Shown in pieces: positions 1-7,526 of a DNA stretch of 11,006 nucleotides. Numbering within the stretch: the first letter of the stretch is position 1; every line of letters begins with the position of its first letter. Location of the stretch: NCBI GenBank assembly GCA_013288575.1, contig JABDBO010000035.1, positions 1-11,006 of the forward strand, given 5' to 3'. The DNA is from Alphaproteobacteria bacterium (GTDB lineage: Bacteria > Pseudomonadota > Alphaproteobacteria > Rickettsiales > 21-14-0-20-44-7). A model generated the notes under the pieces. The model searched no databases, was not told the DNA's origin, and saw only the letters and a program-made list of their open reading frames with translations. The position numbers and the translations under genes were made by a program.

Positions 1-1405
1 TCTTGATATTAATATCAAATTTTAGGCGCAGATCATTATTTTCTGCATAAAGTGCAATTTGCGAAACCACTTGCGAAATCAATTCAGCAAAAAGCTTATC
101 TTCTGCTTCATCAGCATGTGCAATAATAATATCTGAAAAATCTAGAAGTGTATTTGTAACATTATCGCCATTAGCATCGGTGGTCGAGAACGCTTCCGGA
201 TAAGCGATTTTTGCAAGTTCTACTGTGCGTTTGATATCTTGTGGAATGAATTTTTCAAACAATTTCTGTTTGCGGCGGTCAAAACCCTCAATTTGCAAAT
301 TTGCCAGATCACGGCATACGGAAATGATTTTATCAGCATTTTTAAGAACTGCGAGGTGCTTTTTATCAATAAGCTCAGAACCGGTTTCAAATGAATCGGC
401 AATTGGTGCAATCGCAAAGAGGTCGCTGGCAATTTCCTTAGCTTGCGCTACTGGTTTTACGCGGCTTGCATGCTCAAGCAGTACAATTTCCAAGTTGTCC
501 GGGTTTTCGGCAAGATCATAAACAATTTCAGCGCCTTCTTGCAAATTCATGCCGGCATAGGAAGTCGCGAAATATTTTTGTGGTAAATTGCTTTTTGCGG
601 AGCTGGCAGTATCTTTCTTGCTTTGCTTGATTGAAACAACTTTTTTCTTCTTAGTTTCTTTCGCTTCCGGTTGTTCTTCAGAAATTTTCGCCGCAGCTTG
701 TTCGGCTTCTTCAAAATTAATGTTATTCTCCCATTCAAGCGGCTGGTCGAGTTTATATTCTTGTCTGGCTTCTTGTTTAGGCTCTTGCTTGGCTTCCAGT
801 TTATATTCCGCACGCGGCATTATTGGCTCTTCAACATATGATGGAGCGGCTGGTGCTGGGGTTTGAAATTGTTCAGCAAGTGAAGGCTGCGGTTTAGGTG
901 CTTGCGCCTCAGCTTGTATTGCTTGCGGCGCAGGAGCTGGTGCGGCAGGCTGCACAACAGGAGATTTTGGTATAAGAAATGCACTTTCTTCTTCAACTCG
1001 GTTAGGAGAGCCGAGTGAAACCGGTGCAAAGCCAGCCAAACGGCGCGCTTCTTCGAGGCTATAAGCAAGTTTGCCAAGAACAACTTTATCGCTGGTGACC
1101 AAACCTTTCGGATTCAGCGCCATGATATCATAAACTACATCCATAATTTCCGGCGTTTTGGTAAACCATGATTTGGCAGACTCTGGTACTGGGTGGCCCT
1201 GTTCTAATTGCTGCGTCAATTCATGAATGCGGCGAAGCGCTTCAATAATATCAACAATGCGCAAAAGCGGTTTGGTGTTTTGCCCGTTTTTGTTCAGTTC
1301 CAGATCAAAATATTTTTCAGCGCGGGCCAGGTATGAAAGCGTTTTGATAGATTCGTTCAAATCTTTGGAAATTACGTTTGAACCTTTTTTGGCCTTTCTG
1401 AACAT
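1..1405 (-). CDS. Hypothetical protein downstream of mipZ, 3' end outside window
   Basis: I do not recognise this protein and assign no function. The frame is open from an ATG at 1405 to the left edge, giving 468 complete codons without a stop. Residues 1-130 look like a compact, mostly helical domain with a basic start (MFRKAKKGSN). Residues about 145-272 form a low-complexity linker rich in Pro, Ala, Gln, Glu and Lys; it contains EYKL twice (200-203, 216-219) and a Lys cluster at 252-255. Residues about 277-468 look folded again and are mostly helical and acidic. I see no signal peptide or membrane segment, so a cytoplasmic location is likely. The gene starts 40 bases after the mipZ stop on the same strand with only a weak AGG as ribosome-binding site, which suggests co-transcription with mipZ. 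A scaffold or partner role in division or polarity is only inference from that context. Shorter ATG-to-stop frames in this interval are shadows. Confidence 0.8.
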   Translation of the reverse strand, partial: MFRKAKKGSNVISKDLNESIKTLSYLARAEKYFDLELNKNGQNTKPLLRIVDIIEALRRIHELTQQLEQGHPVPESAKSWFTKTPEIMDVVYDIMALNPKGLVTSDKVVLGKLAYSLEEARRLAGFAPVSLGSPNRVEEESAFLIPKSPVVQPAAPAPAPQAIQAEAQAPKPQPSLAEQFQTPAPAAPSYVEEPIMPRAEYKLEAKQEPKQEARQEYKLDQPLEWENNINFEEAEQAAAKISEEQPEAKETKKKKVVSIKQSKKDTASSAKSNLPQKYFATSYAGMNLQEGAEIVYDLAENPDNLEIVLLEHASRVKPVAQAKEIASDLFAIAPIADSFETGSELIDKKHLAVLKNADKIISVCRDLANLQIEGFDRRKQKLFEKFIPQDIKRTVELAKIAYPEAFSTTDANGDNVTNTLLDFSDIIIAHADEAEDKLFAELISQVVSQIALYAENNDLRLKFDINIK

Positions 1406-1445
1406 ATAATATACCTGTTACGCTTTTAAGAATTAATGCTAAAAC

Positions 1446-2426
1446 TTACCCAACCGCTTTATAAACCGGTGAGTTTTCTTCATTCTGTGCTGTTTGTTCT
1501 ATTTGCTGCTGTGGTTCTGCTTGCGGCTCAGCTATGGCTTCGCTGCTTTTTTTTTCGGCGGATTTTTCATTTAACCGCTCAGTGACGCTATCAATGCGCA
1601 AATTATATAGCAAATCGCGAATTTCAGCACGTGCAGCAATATGCGATATCGTTACATTAACGCCAGTTTCGCTATCAAGCAGATCAAGCAGAGTTAAGCC
1701 TTTTAGGAATAATTCACGATAAATAACGCGTTCAGAAAAACCAGTCGCAATGCGGAAACCTACGCGTTTTGAAAGTTTATCGAGAGCTTCTTCAACTTTG
1801 CGTTTATTTTTCGCATCCAGGTGCGAAAGGCGGTTACGCATAACAATCCAATCAATACCTTTGTTGTTTCCCGCACGTTGCGCGCGAACCATGCGCTGGT
1901 TCCACATCATTTCTGCATATACGCTCGGGCGAACGATTTCGCCAGTATCGCCATTAACTTTCGCTAAAACGTCAAAATCAACGAAACTGTCATTAATTGG
2001 CGTAATCACTGTATCAGCATGCGAATGTGCCAAACGTGAAAGGAATGAATCGCTACCCGGAGTATCAACAACAATGAAATCTTTACGCGTTGATAAAAAC
2101 GCCAAACGCTCCATATAACGGTCATGCTCATCTTGTTCAGCTTCAGCAATCAGCTTTTTGCCGGTCGCTTTATAAATTACATAATGCTCAGTTGTCGGCA
2201 GAGTAATATGCTCTTTTTCCGTCGTATGCAGACGGTTTTCAAAATAGCGTGTAAGAGTTTGTTGACGTGCGTCTATATCAATGCTGCCAACGTCAAACCC
2301 CAGCTTCACTAAGCCGGTGATGATGTGCATTGTAGTAGTGGTTTTACCCGAGCCACCTTTCTCGTTGCCCACGACAATTACATGAGCCTGTTTCTGTGAA
2401 TCTTTATTTGCCACGATTTTTAACAT
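1446..2426 (-). CDS. mipZ: Division-plane positioning ATPase MipZ
   Basis: This is a ParA/MinD-superfamily P-loop ATPase of the MipZ type, 326 residues. In Caulobacter, MipZ dimers on the nucleoid, organised by polar ParB, block FtsZ assembly away from mid-cell. Visible motifs are the deviant Walker A KGGSGKT at 23-29, the Walker A' DID at 50-52, and the FENR signature at 62-65. Walker B is VVDTPG at 119-124, followed by a PINDSFVDFD block at 143-152. The conserved IDWIVMRNRL (191-200), KRVGFRI (220-226) and RVIYRELF (233-240) blocks are strong MipZ signatures. The core ends near residue 278. A further stretch of nearly 50 residues is a Glu/Gln/Ala/Lys-rich tail, which makes the protein longer than the roughly 270-residue Caulobacter protein. 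The chosen ATG lacks a good Shine-Dalgarno, but no better in-frame start lies before the P-loop. It leads a two-gene operon and is divergent from the leg operon. Confidence 0.93.
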   Translation of the reverse strand: MLKIVANKDSQKQAHVIVVGNEKGGSGKTTTTMHIITGLVKLGFDVGSIDIDARQQTLTRYFENRLHTTEKEHITLPTTEHYVIYKATGKKLIAEAEQDEHDRYMERLAFLSTRKDFIVVDTPGSDSFLSRLAHSHADTVITPINDSFVDFDVLAKVNGDTGEIVRPSVYAEMMWNQRMVRAQRAGNNKGIDWIVMRNRLSHLDAKNKRKVEEALDKLSKRVGFRIATGFSERVIYRELFLKGLTLLDLLDSETGVNVTISHIAARAEIRDLLYNLRIDSVTERLNEKSAEKKSSEAIAEPQAEPQQQIEQTAQNEENSPVYKAVG

Positions 2427-2548
2427 CTACGGAATAAAAATTAGTATGAAATTTATCTAATAACCTAGTTGAAATTTTTTCTCAATAATTATTTACATAT
2501 TAATTATGATGCTTGCGGAGAAGCCCCAATTCTGGCAAAACTGGCCGC
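2427..2548. promoter_or_regulatory. Divergent intergenic region between mipZ and the leg operon
   Basis: This 122-base, very AT-rich gap separates two divergent operons and must hold, or lie beside, both promoters. For mipZ (minus strand), a TTGAGA-like -35 (plus coordinates 2480-2485) lies 17 bases from a TATTAG-like -10 (2457-2462). For the leg operon (plus strand), TATGAT at 2505-2510 is a fair -10 but has no good -35. A TTGAAA at 2469-2474 pairs only poorly, with TTTACA at 2492-2497. These are consensus matches by eye in AT-rich DNA, so the exact boxes are uncertain. I see no clear operator repeat. Confidence 0.35.
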
Positions 2549-3553
2549 ATGGATATTAAAGGCAAAAAAGTTCTGGTTACCGGCGCAGACGGTTTTATCG
2601 GCTCGCATCTGGTTGAGGCGCTAACCGCCCATGGCTGCGACGTACGGGCATTTGTCTATTACAATTCCTTCAACTCCTGGGGCTGGCTCGACCATTCTCC
2701 TCTCCGCGACAAATTAGATATCTTCGCCGGCGACGTGCGTGACCCATTCGGCGTCAAAAAAGCCATGGAAGGCGTCGAGGTTGTTTTCCACCTGGCCGCC
2801 CTAATTGCCATTCCTTACTCATATCACTCTCCAGCCTCATATATTGATACAAACGTCACCGGCACATTAAACGTGGTCCAGGCGGCCCGCGAACTCGGCG
2901 TTAAAAAAGTCATTCATACATCAACAAGCGAAGTCTACGGCACCGCCAAATTCGTGCCAATTACTGAAGAACACCCGCTCCAAGGCCAATCTCCATATTC
3001 CGCCAGCAAAATTGGTGCTGACCAGATTGCCTATTCATATTACGCCTCATTCAACACTCCAGTAACAATCCTCCGCCCATTCAACACCTACGGCCCCCGC
3101 CAATCTGCCCGCGCCGTTATCCCTACAATTATCACTCAATTACTGCAAGGTGACGCCCGCGTAAAACTCGGCGCCTTATATCCAACCAGAGATTTCAGCT
3201 TCATCGAAGATACTGTCGCCGGTTTTATTGCCGCGGCCGAAAGCGATAAAGCAATTGGCGAAACCATCAACTTAGGTGCCGGATTCGAAGTCAGCATTGA
3301 AGACACCGCCAAATTAATCGCTGAAGTCACCGGCCACAAAATTGAAATCACCACTGACGCACAGCGCCACCGCCCTGAAAACAGTGAGGTTGAGCGTTTG
3401 CTATCATCAAACGCCAAAGGCCGCGAGCTAATGAACTGGCAACCGAAATATATAGGAGTTGATGGTTTCAAGCGCGGCTTGGAAAAAACTGTCGAATGGT
3501 TCCGCGATCCGAAAAACTTGAGTGCCTATAAAAGCAACATATATAATCTCTAA
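2549..3553 (+). CDS. legB: LegB-type NAD-dependent 4,6-dehydratase
   Basis: This is an extended short-chain dehydrogenase of the LegB group. In legionaminic acid synthesis LegB converts NDP-GlcNAc (GDP-linked in Campylobacter) to the 4-keto-6-deoxy sugar in the cytoplasm. Numbering from the ATG at 2549 (334 residues), the Rossmann motif GADGFIG is at 12-18. The LegB-like YNSFNSWGWLD stretch is at 38-48, the TSTSEVYG strand at 124-131 carries the catalytic region, and the active-site YSASK is at 150-154. An in-frame TTG at 2513 would add 12 residues (RRSPNSGKTGR after the start). I prefer the ATG because MDIKGKKVLVTGA matches the usual family N-terminus and the TTG lacks an upstream Shine-Dalgarno. 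The stop and the next start share a base (TAATG), so translation is probably coupled. Codon use is rich in C-ending codons compared with mipZ. NDP specificity (UDP or GDP) cannot be read from the sequence. Confidence 0.88.
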   Translation: MDIKGKKVLVTGADGFIGSHLVEALTAHGCDVRAFVYYNSFNSWGWLDHSPLRDKLDIFAGDVRDPFGVKKAMEGVEVVFHLAALIAIPYSYHSPASYIDTNVTGTLNVVQAARELGVKKVIHTSTSEVYGTAKFVPITEEHPLQGQSPYSASKIGADQIAYSYYASFNTPVTILRPFNTYGPRQSARAVIPTIITQLLQGDARVKLGALYPTRDFSFIEDTVAGFIAAAESDKAIGETINLGAGFEVSIEDTAKLIAEVTGHKIEITTDAQRHRPENSEVERLLSSNAKGRELMNWQPKYIGVDGFKRGLEKTVEWFRDPKNLSAYKSNIYNL

Positions 3554-4674
3554 TGAATATAGCAGATGATATTATCGCCAGAATCAAATCCGCTCTCCCG
3601 GAAAAGGCTGATTATGCGCTGCACGAACCAATCTTTGGCCAAAAAGAAGTTGATTATGTGACAGATTGCGTAAAATCCGGCTGGGTTTCTTCCGTCGGCA
3701 AATACGTCGATAAATTCGAAGCCGATCTCGCCGTCTACACCCAAACCAAAAAAGCTGTCGCCGTCGTCAACGGCACCGCCGCGCTCCACATTTGCTACCA
3801 GCTCGCCGGCATCCAGCCTGGTGATGAAATCCTTTGCCCCGCAATTACTTTCGTCGCCACCGCCAACGCCATAAAATATTGCGGCGCCACCACCCATTTC
3901 GTTGATTGTGAAACCGAAAGCCTCGGCGTCTGCCCTGATAAACTCCGCGAATATCTTAAAACAAAAAACAACAAAAAAATAAAAGCGCTAGTTGTCACCC
4001 ACATCTTCGGCCACCCCGCCAAATTGCAAGACCTGCGCAAGATCTGTGACGAATTCGGCATCATATTAATCGAAGACGCCGCCGAAGCCTTGGGCAGTTA
4101 TTACCACAACCAACACGTTGGCAATTATGGCCAGCTTTCTGCCATTAGCTTCAACGGCAATAAAATCATCACTACCGGCGGCGGCGGCGCAATTCTCACT
4201 AATGATGAGGCGCTCGCCAAAAGAGCTAAATACATCACCACTACAGCCAAACAACCGCATCCGTATGAATATTATCATGATGAACTCGGTTACAACTACC
4301 GCATGCCCAACCTAAACGCCGCACTTGGCTGTGCGCAGTTGGAAAAAATGGATGAATATTTGGGTATAAAACGCAAACTTCACTCCAAATATGTTGAGGC
4401 TTTCAAAACTTCAGAAACCGCAAAAATAATGTCGGAACCCGCAAATTGCCAAAGCAATTATTGGCTCCAGGCAATAATTTTAAAACCGGAATTTAAAAAA
4501 TACCGCGACGAAATCATGCAGAAAACCAACGCCGCCAAAATTATGACCCGCCCAATTTGGCAGCCGATGCACCATTTGCCATATTTAAATAATTCTCCAA
4601 AAATGGATCTCACTAATGCGGATGAAATGTTCTCTCGCGTAATCAACATCCCAAGCTCGGTCAACCTCGCATGA
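3553..4674 (+). CDS. legC: LegC-type PLP-dependent sugar aminotransferase
   Basis: This is a DegT/DnrJ/EryC1-family aminotransferase of 373 residues, the normal size. It is predicted to transaminate C4 of the LegB 4-keto product, using glutamate and PLP, to give a 4-amino-4,6-dideoxy sugar. The N-terminal EPIFGQKEVDYV block (25-36) and SGWVSSVGKYV (42-52) are typical of the LegC branch. The phosphate-binding NGTAAL is at 73-78 and EDAAEALGS, with the cofactor-contacting Asp175, is at 174-182. The Schiff-base lysine is Lys204 in SFNGNKIITTGGGG, and the C-terminal NIPSS is typical of the family. The start overlaps the legB stop by one base and the stop overlaps the next start by four (ATGA). 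The gene is rich in C-ending codons such as GCC and AAC. PglE-like or perosamine-type aminotransferases are relatives, but the order legB-legC-legG-legI favours this reading. Confidence 0.88.
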   Translation: MNIADDIIARIKSALPEKADYALHEPIFGQKEVDYVTDCVKSGWVSSVGKYVDKFEADLAVYTQTKKAVAVVNGTAALHICYQLAGIQPGDEILCPAITFVATANAIKYCGATTHFVDCETESLGVCPDKLREYLKTKNNKKIKALVVTHIFGHPAKLQDLRKICDEFGIILIEDAAEALGSYYHNQHVGNYGQLSAISFNGNKIITTGGGGAILTNDEALAKRAKYITTTAKQPHPYEYYHDELGYNYRMPNLNAALGCAQLEKMDEYLGIKRKLHSKYVEAFKTSETAKIMSEPANCQSNYWLQAIILKPEFKKYRDEIMQKTNAAKIMTRPIWQPMHHLPYLNNSPKMDLTNADEMFSRVINIPSSVNLA

Positions 4675-5807
4675 AAAAAATCTGCTTCATCACCGGCACA
4701 CGCGCAGATTATGGGCTAATTAAACCCCTGATCGAACAAGTGCAAAAAAATAAGAGCTTAAAGTTGCAGCTAATCGTAACCGGCGCACATTTGAGCAAAG
4801 CGCATGGCCTAACCGTCAACGAAATCTCAGAAAAAATTGATGCCAAAGTCGAAATGCTAGAAAGCGGTGATAATGCCGAGAGTATAGTCAAATCAATGGG
4901 CCGCGAACTAATTGCGCTCGCCGCCACACTCACCAAACTGAAGCCTGATTTAATGATCATTGCCGGTGACCGCTACGAAATGCTGACCGCTGCTAGTGCC
5001 TGCCTAATTATGCGCATCCCAATCGCGCACACATACGGCGGTGATGTCACCGAAGGAGCGTTTGATGATGCCATCCGCCACGCTATCTCCAAAATGTCCC
5101 ACCTACATTTTGCCACCAATGAAGATTCCCGCCGCCGCATAATCCAGCTCGGCGAAAGTCCAAAAACTGTTTTCAACTTCGGCTCGCCATCGCTCGACAA
5201 AATCAAAACTCTTAAAAAACTAAGCAAAGAGCAGCTGGCTAAAGACCTAAAAATCAAATTCCGTAAATATAACCTGTTAGTCACTTTCCACCCCGAAACA
5301 CTCGCCACAATTCCGGTTGATAAACAAATCACCCAATTCATCAGCGCACTTGGCGAGCTAAGCGACGAACATTCCGTTATCATCACTATGCCCAATGCCG
5401 ATCCGGAAGGCCAAAAAATCCGCGCTGCTCTACAAAAATTCTCCAAAACCCGCAGCAACATCTATCTCTTCGAGTCCTTAGGATTTCTGCGCTATTTCAG
5501 CATGCTAGCAATTGTTGATATGGTAATCGGCAATTCTTCCAGCGGTTTATATGAAACCCCAAGCTTTAAAATCCCCACTGTAAATATCGGAAACCGCCAA
5601 AAGGGGCGGCTGATGGCGAAATCGGTCATCAACTGCGCCTGCGATAAAAAAGCAATTTTATCTGCTATCACTAAAGCCAAAAAACTGGATTGCAGCAAAG
5701 TAAAAAATCCTTATGGTGACGGCAATTCTGCAAAAAAAATAATTGATATAATCGCCAAAACCAAACTGACTACCATAAAGAAGTTTTATGACCTACATAA
5801 TAGCTGA
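4671..5807 (+). CDS. legG: Hydrolysing NDP-sugar 2-epimerase, LegG/NeuC type
   Basis: This is a UDP-GlcNAc 2-epimerase superfamily enzyme of the hydrolysing NeuC/LegG type, 378 residues. It inverts C2 and releases the nucleotide to give a free ManNAc-type sugar; in this setting the substrate would be a 2,4-diamino-2,4,6-trideoxy sugar nucleotide. Motifs are GTRADYG at 9-15, GDRYE at 99-103 and the hallmark GGDVTEGAFDDAIRH at 123-137 followed by KMSHLHF. Further motifs are TFHPET at 205-210, the nucleotide-binding IGNSSSG at 286-292, NIGNRQKGR at 305-313 and NPYGDGNSA at 346-354. The C-terminal KKFYDL is typical of NeuC relatives. The start overlaps legC by 4 bases and the end overlaps the synthase gene by 20. 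NeuC proper acts on UDP-GlcNAc; the neighbouring legB and legC are the reason for choosing LegG. Confidence 0.87.
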   Translation: MKKICFITGTRADYGLIKPLIEQVQKNKSLKLQLIVTGAHLSKAHGLTVNEISEKIDAKVEMLESGDNAESIVKSMGRELIALAATLTKLKPDLMIIAGDRYEMLTAASACLIMRIPIAHTYGGDVTEGAFDDAIRHAISKMSHLHFATNEDSRRRIIQLGESPKTVFNFGSPSLDKIKTLKKLSKEQLAKDLKIKFRKYNLLVTFHPETLATIPVDKQITQFISALGELSDEHSVIITMPNADPEGQKIRAALQKFSKTRSNIYLFESLGFLRYFSMLAIVDMVIGNSSSGLYETPSFKIPTVNIGNRQKGRLMAKSVINCACDKKAILSAITKAKKLDCSKVKNPYGDGNSAKKIIDIIAKTKLTTIKKFYDLHNS

Positions 5808-6864
5808 GATCGGCGTTAACCATAATGGCGATATGAAATTGGCCAAAAAGCTAGTCGATGCCGCTAAAGCTGCTGGCGCTGATGCTGCCAAATTCCAGAT
5901 TTTTATCGCTGAAGATATTGTTTCTCCAACCGCGCCAAAAGCGGAATATCAGGTAAAAAACGGCTCGGTCGGCAAAACTCAATATGAAATGCTAAAAAGC
6001 CTTGAGCTTACATTTGAAAACGCAAAAAAAATGAAAGCTTATTGCGAGAAAGTAGGCATTGATTTCATGTCGAGCGTTTTCGGTATTCGTGAGCTTGATT
6101 TTTATGTCGATGAACTCGGCTGCAAAACTGTAAAATTCGGCTCTGGCGAATTAACTAATGCGCCATTGATGTTAGCAAGCGCCCGTAAGAAAGTGAAAAT
6201 GCTAATATCAACCGGGATGTCAGACTTAAAAGATATCGAACAAGCGCTCGGCGTAATTGCTTTTGGCTTTACTGCACCTAAAACTGCGAAACCTAACGCC
6301 AGGGCATTTCAACAAGCCTATAAAAGCAAAAAAGGGCAGGCAGCCTTAAAGAAAAACGTCCTGATATTCCAATGCACCACACAATACCCATGCCCTGACA
6401 GCGCCATAAACTTACGCGCTATGCAAACAATCGCCGCTGAATTCGGCTTGTCTGTAGGCTTCTCTGATCACTCTGAGGGGCTCGCCACCGCTCCAGCAGC
6501 TGTCGCTTTAGGCGCGGAAATGATCGAAAAACATTTCACTTTTGATCGTAACGCTGAAGGCCCAGACCATAAAGCCTCACTCGATATCCCGCAATTTAAG
6601 CAATATGTAGCCGGAATTCGTGAAGTTGAAAGAACATTGGGTGACGGCAAGAAAACCGTAACCCCAGCGGCTCGCAAAATTGCTGATGTAGCTTGCAAAC
6701 ATGTCGTTGCTGCCAGAAATATTAATAAAGGCGAAAATCTTACCCTAGAAAATATTACCACCAGAAGAACCAATGGCAAAGGCACTCCGGCAGCGAAATA
6801 TTATGATTTGCTAGGAAAAAAATCCGCAAATAATTATAAGGCAGGAGAGCCGCTGGCAAAATGA
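5788..6864 (+). CDS. legI: LegI/NeuB-type nonulosonic acid synthase
   Basis: This enzyme condenses phosphoenolpyruvate with a free N-acetylmannosamine-type sugar to make a nine-carbon 2-keto acid (legionaminic acid if the upstream genes act as predicted). It has 358 residues. The TIM-barrel NeuB domain spans about 1-290: EIGVNHNG at 7-14, KFQ at 35-37, KFGSGELTN at 116-124, STGM at 141-144, CTTQYP at 196-201, GFSDHSEG at 224-231, EKHFT at 247-251 and GPDHKAS at 258-264. A SAF (antifreeze-like) domain covers about 300-358. Residues 158-190 form a basic loop before the CTTQYP strand. I recall similar loops in some synthases annotated as N-acetylneuraminate synthase but could not check this here. 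The ATG lies inside legG, with a 20-base overlap and an AAAGAAG stretch just upstream that could bind ribosomes. Sialic acid synthase is the alternative, made less likely by legB and legC. Confidence 0.88.
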   Translation: MTYIIAEIGVNHNGDMKLAKKLVDAAKAAGADAAKFQIFIAEDIVSPTAPKAEYQVKNGSVGKTQYEMLKSLELTFENAKKMKAYCEKVGIDFMSSVFGIRELDFYVDELGCKTVKFGSGELTNAPLMLASARKKVKMLISTGMSDLKDIEQALGVIAFGFTAPKTAKPNARAFQQAYKSKKGQAALKKNVLIFQCTTQYPCPDSAINLRAMQTIAAEFGLSVGFSDHSEGLATAPAAVALGAEMIEKHFTFDRNAEGPDHKASLDIPQFKQYVAGIREVERTLGDGKKTVTPAARKIADVACKHVVAARNINKGENLTLENITTRRTNGKGTPAAKYYDLLGKKSANNYKAGEPLAK

Positions 6865-7526
6865 GCAAATACAAAATTCTACTTTTAACAAAAAGCAGCG
6901 AATGGGGCCATCTCGCCGAAGAAATCATAAATAAATATGATGGGGATATCGAATGCCACAAAGGCCAGTTCGGCCAAAAAATGCCGGCGCTTAAATCAGA
7001 TAAATATGATCTGATAATTTCGTTTTCATCCCCTTGGATAGTGCCAAAACATTTGCTAGAAAACGTTGGCAAAGCCGCGCTGAACTTCCATCCAGGCCCA
7101 CCAAATTATCCTGGAATCGGCTGCACGAATTTCGCACTTTATAACCAGGAAAAAGAATTTGGTGCCACTTGCCACCACATGGCGCCAAAAGTTGATAGTG
7201 GGGATATTGTTAATGTTGCTCGCTTCCCACTTTACGGGAATGAAACCGTGCTCTCAATTACTGGGCGCACCTATATTCACATGTTTGCCATGTATGAAAA
7301 AATCCTGGCTGATTTCTTTAAAAATGAAATCATTCCTACAAGCAATGAAAAGTGGACCAGAAAAGCCTATACCCGCAAAGAGCTGAATGATTTATGCATC
7401 ATTACTAAAGATATGCCAGATGATGAAGTGAAAAGGCGCGTCAATGCTGTTGCCTTTCCAGGTAAGCCGGGTGCATATGTAGAAATTGCTGGCAAAAAAT
7501 TTATCTACAAATCGTATTATAATTAA
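6861..7526 (+). CDS. Sugar N-formyltransferase-like protein
   Basis: This is a 221-residue protein of the formyl_trans_N fold, which uses 10-formyltetrahydrofolate to formylate amines. The expected Asn-His-Asp set is visible: Asn75 and His77 in LNFHPGPPNYPG (74-85) and Asp112 in VDSGDIV (111-117), with HHM (105-107) just before it. Near the C-terminus, FPGKPGAYVEIAGKK (199-213) resembles the linker strand that follows the catalytic domain in Fmt- and ArnA-like enzymes. At this length it lacks the full tRNA-binding C-terminal domain of methionyl-tRNA formyltransferase, so a small-molecule substrate is more likely. It overlaps legI by 4 bases (ATGA) and is the last gene of the operon. By context, the substrate is probably the free 4-amino group (C7 of the final sugar) or a related amino sugar; this is inference. 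The stop codon directly abuts the stop of the convergent gene. Confidence 0.82.
   Translation: MSKYKILLLTKSSEWGHLAEEIINKYDGDIECHKGQFGQKMPALKSDKYDLIISFSSPWIVPKHLLENVGKAALNFHPGPPNYPGIGCTNFALYNQEKEFGATCHHMAPKVDSGDIVNVARFPLYGNETVLSITGRTYIHMFAMYEKILADFFKNEIIPTSNEKWTRKAYTRKELNDLCIITKDMPDDEVKRRVNAVAFPGKPGAYVEIAGKKFIYKSYYN

Noticed and set aside
3..18. Perfect 16-base palindrome TTGATATTAATATCAA
   Set aside because: It lies within coding sequence (FDINIK), is AT-rich and has no partner copy nearby. A chance palindrome from a D-I-N-I codon run is the simplest reading.
225..2312. Several plus-strand and other-frame open frames of 60-122 codons under the two minus-strand genes at the left
   Set aside because: They lie antisense to mipZ, which has clear family motifs, and to the continuous 468-codon frame. 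Their translations are Ser/Arg/Leu-rich shadow-type sequences with no recognisable motif.
3136..3897. Minus-strand frames of about 110 codons under legB and legC
   Set aside because: They are antisense to well-supported enzymes with intact motifs, and their translations show no family features.
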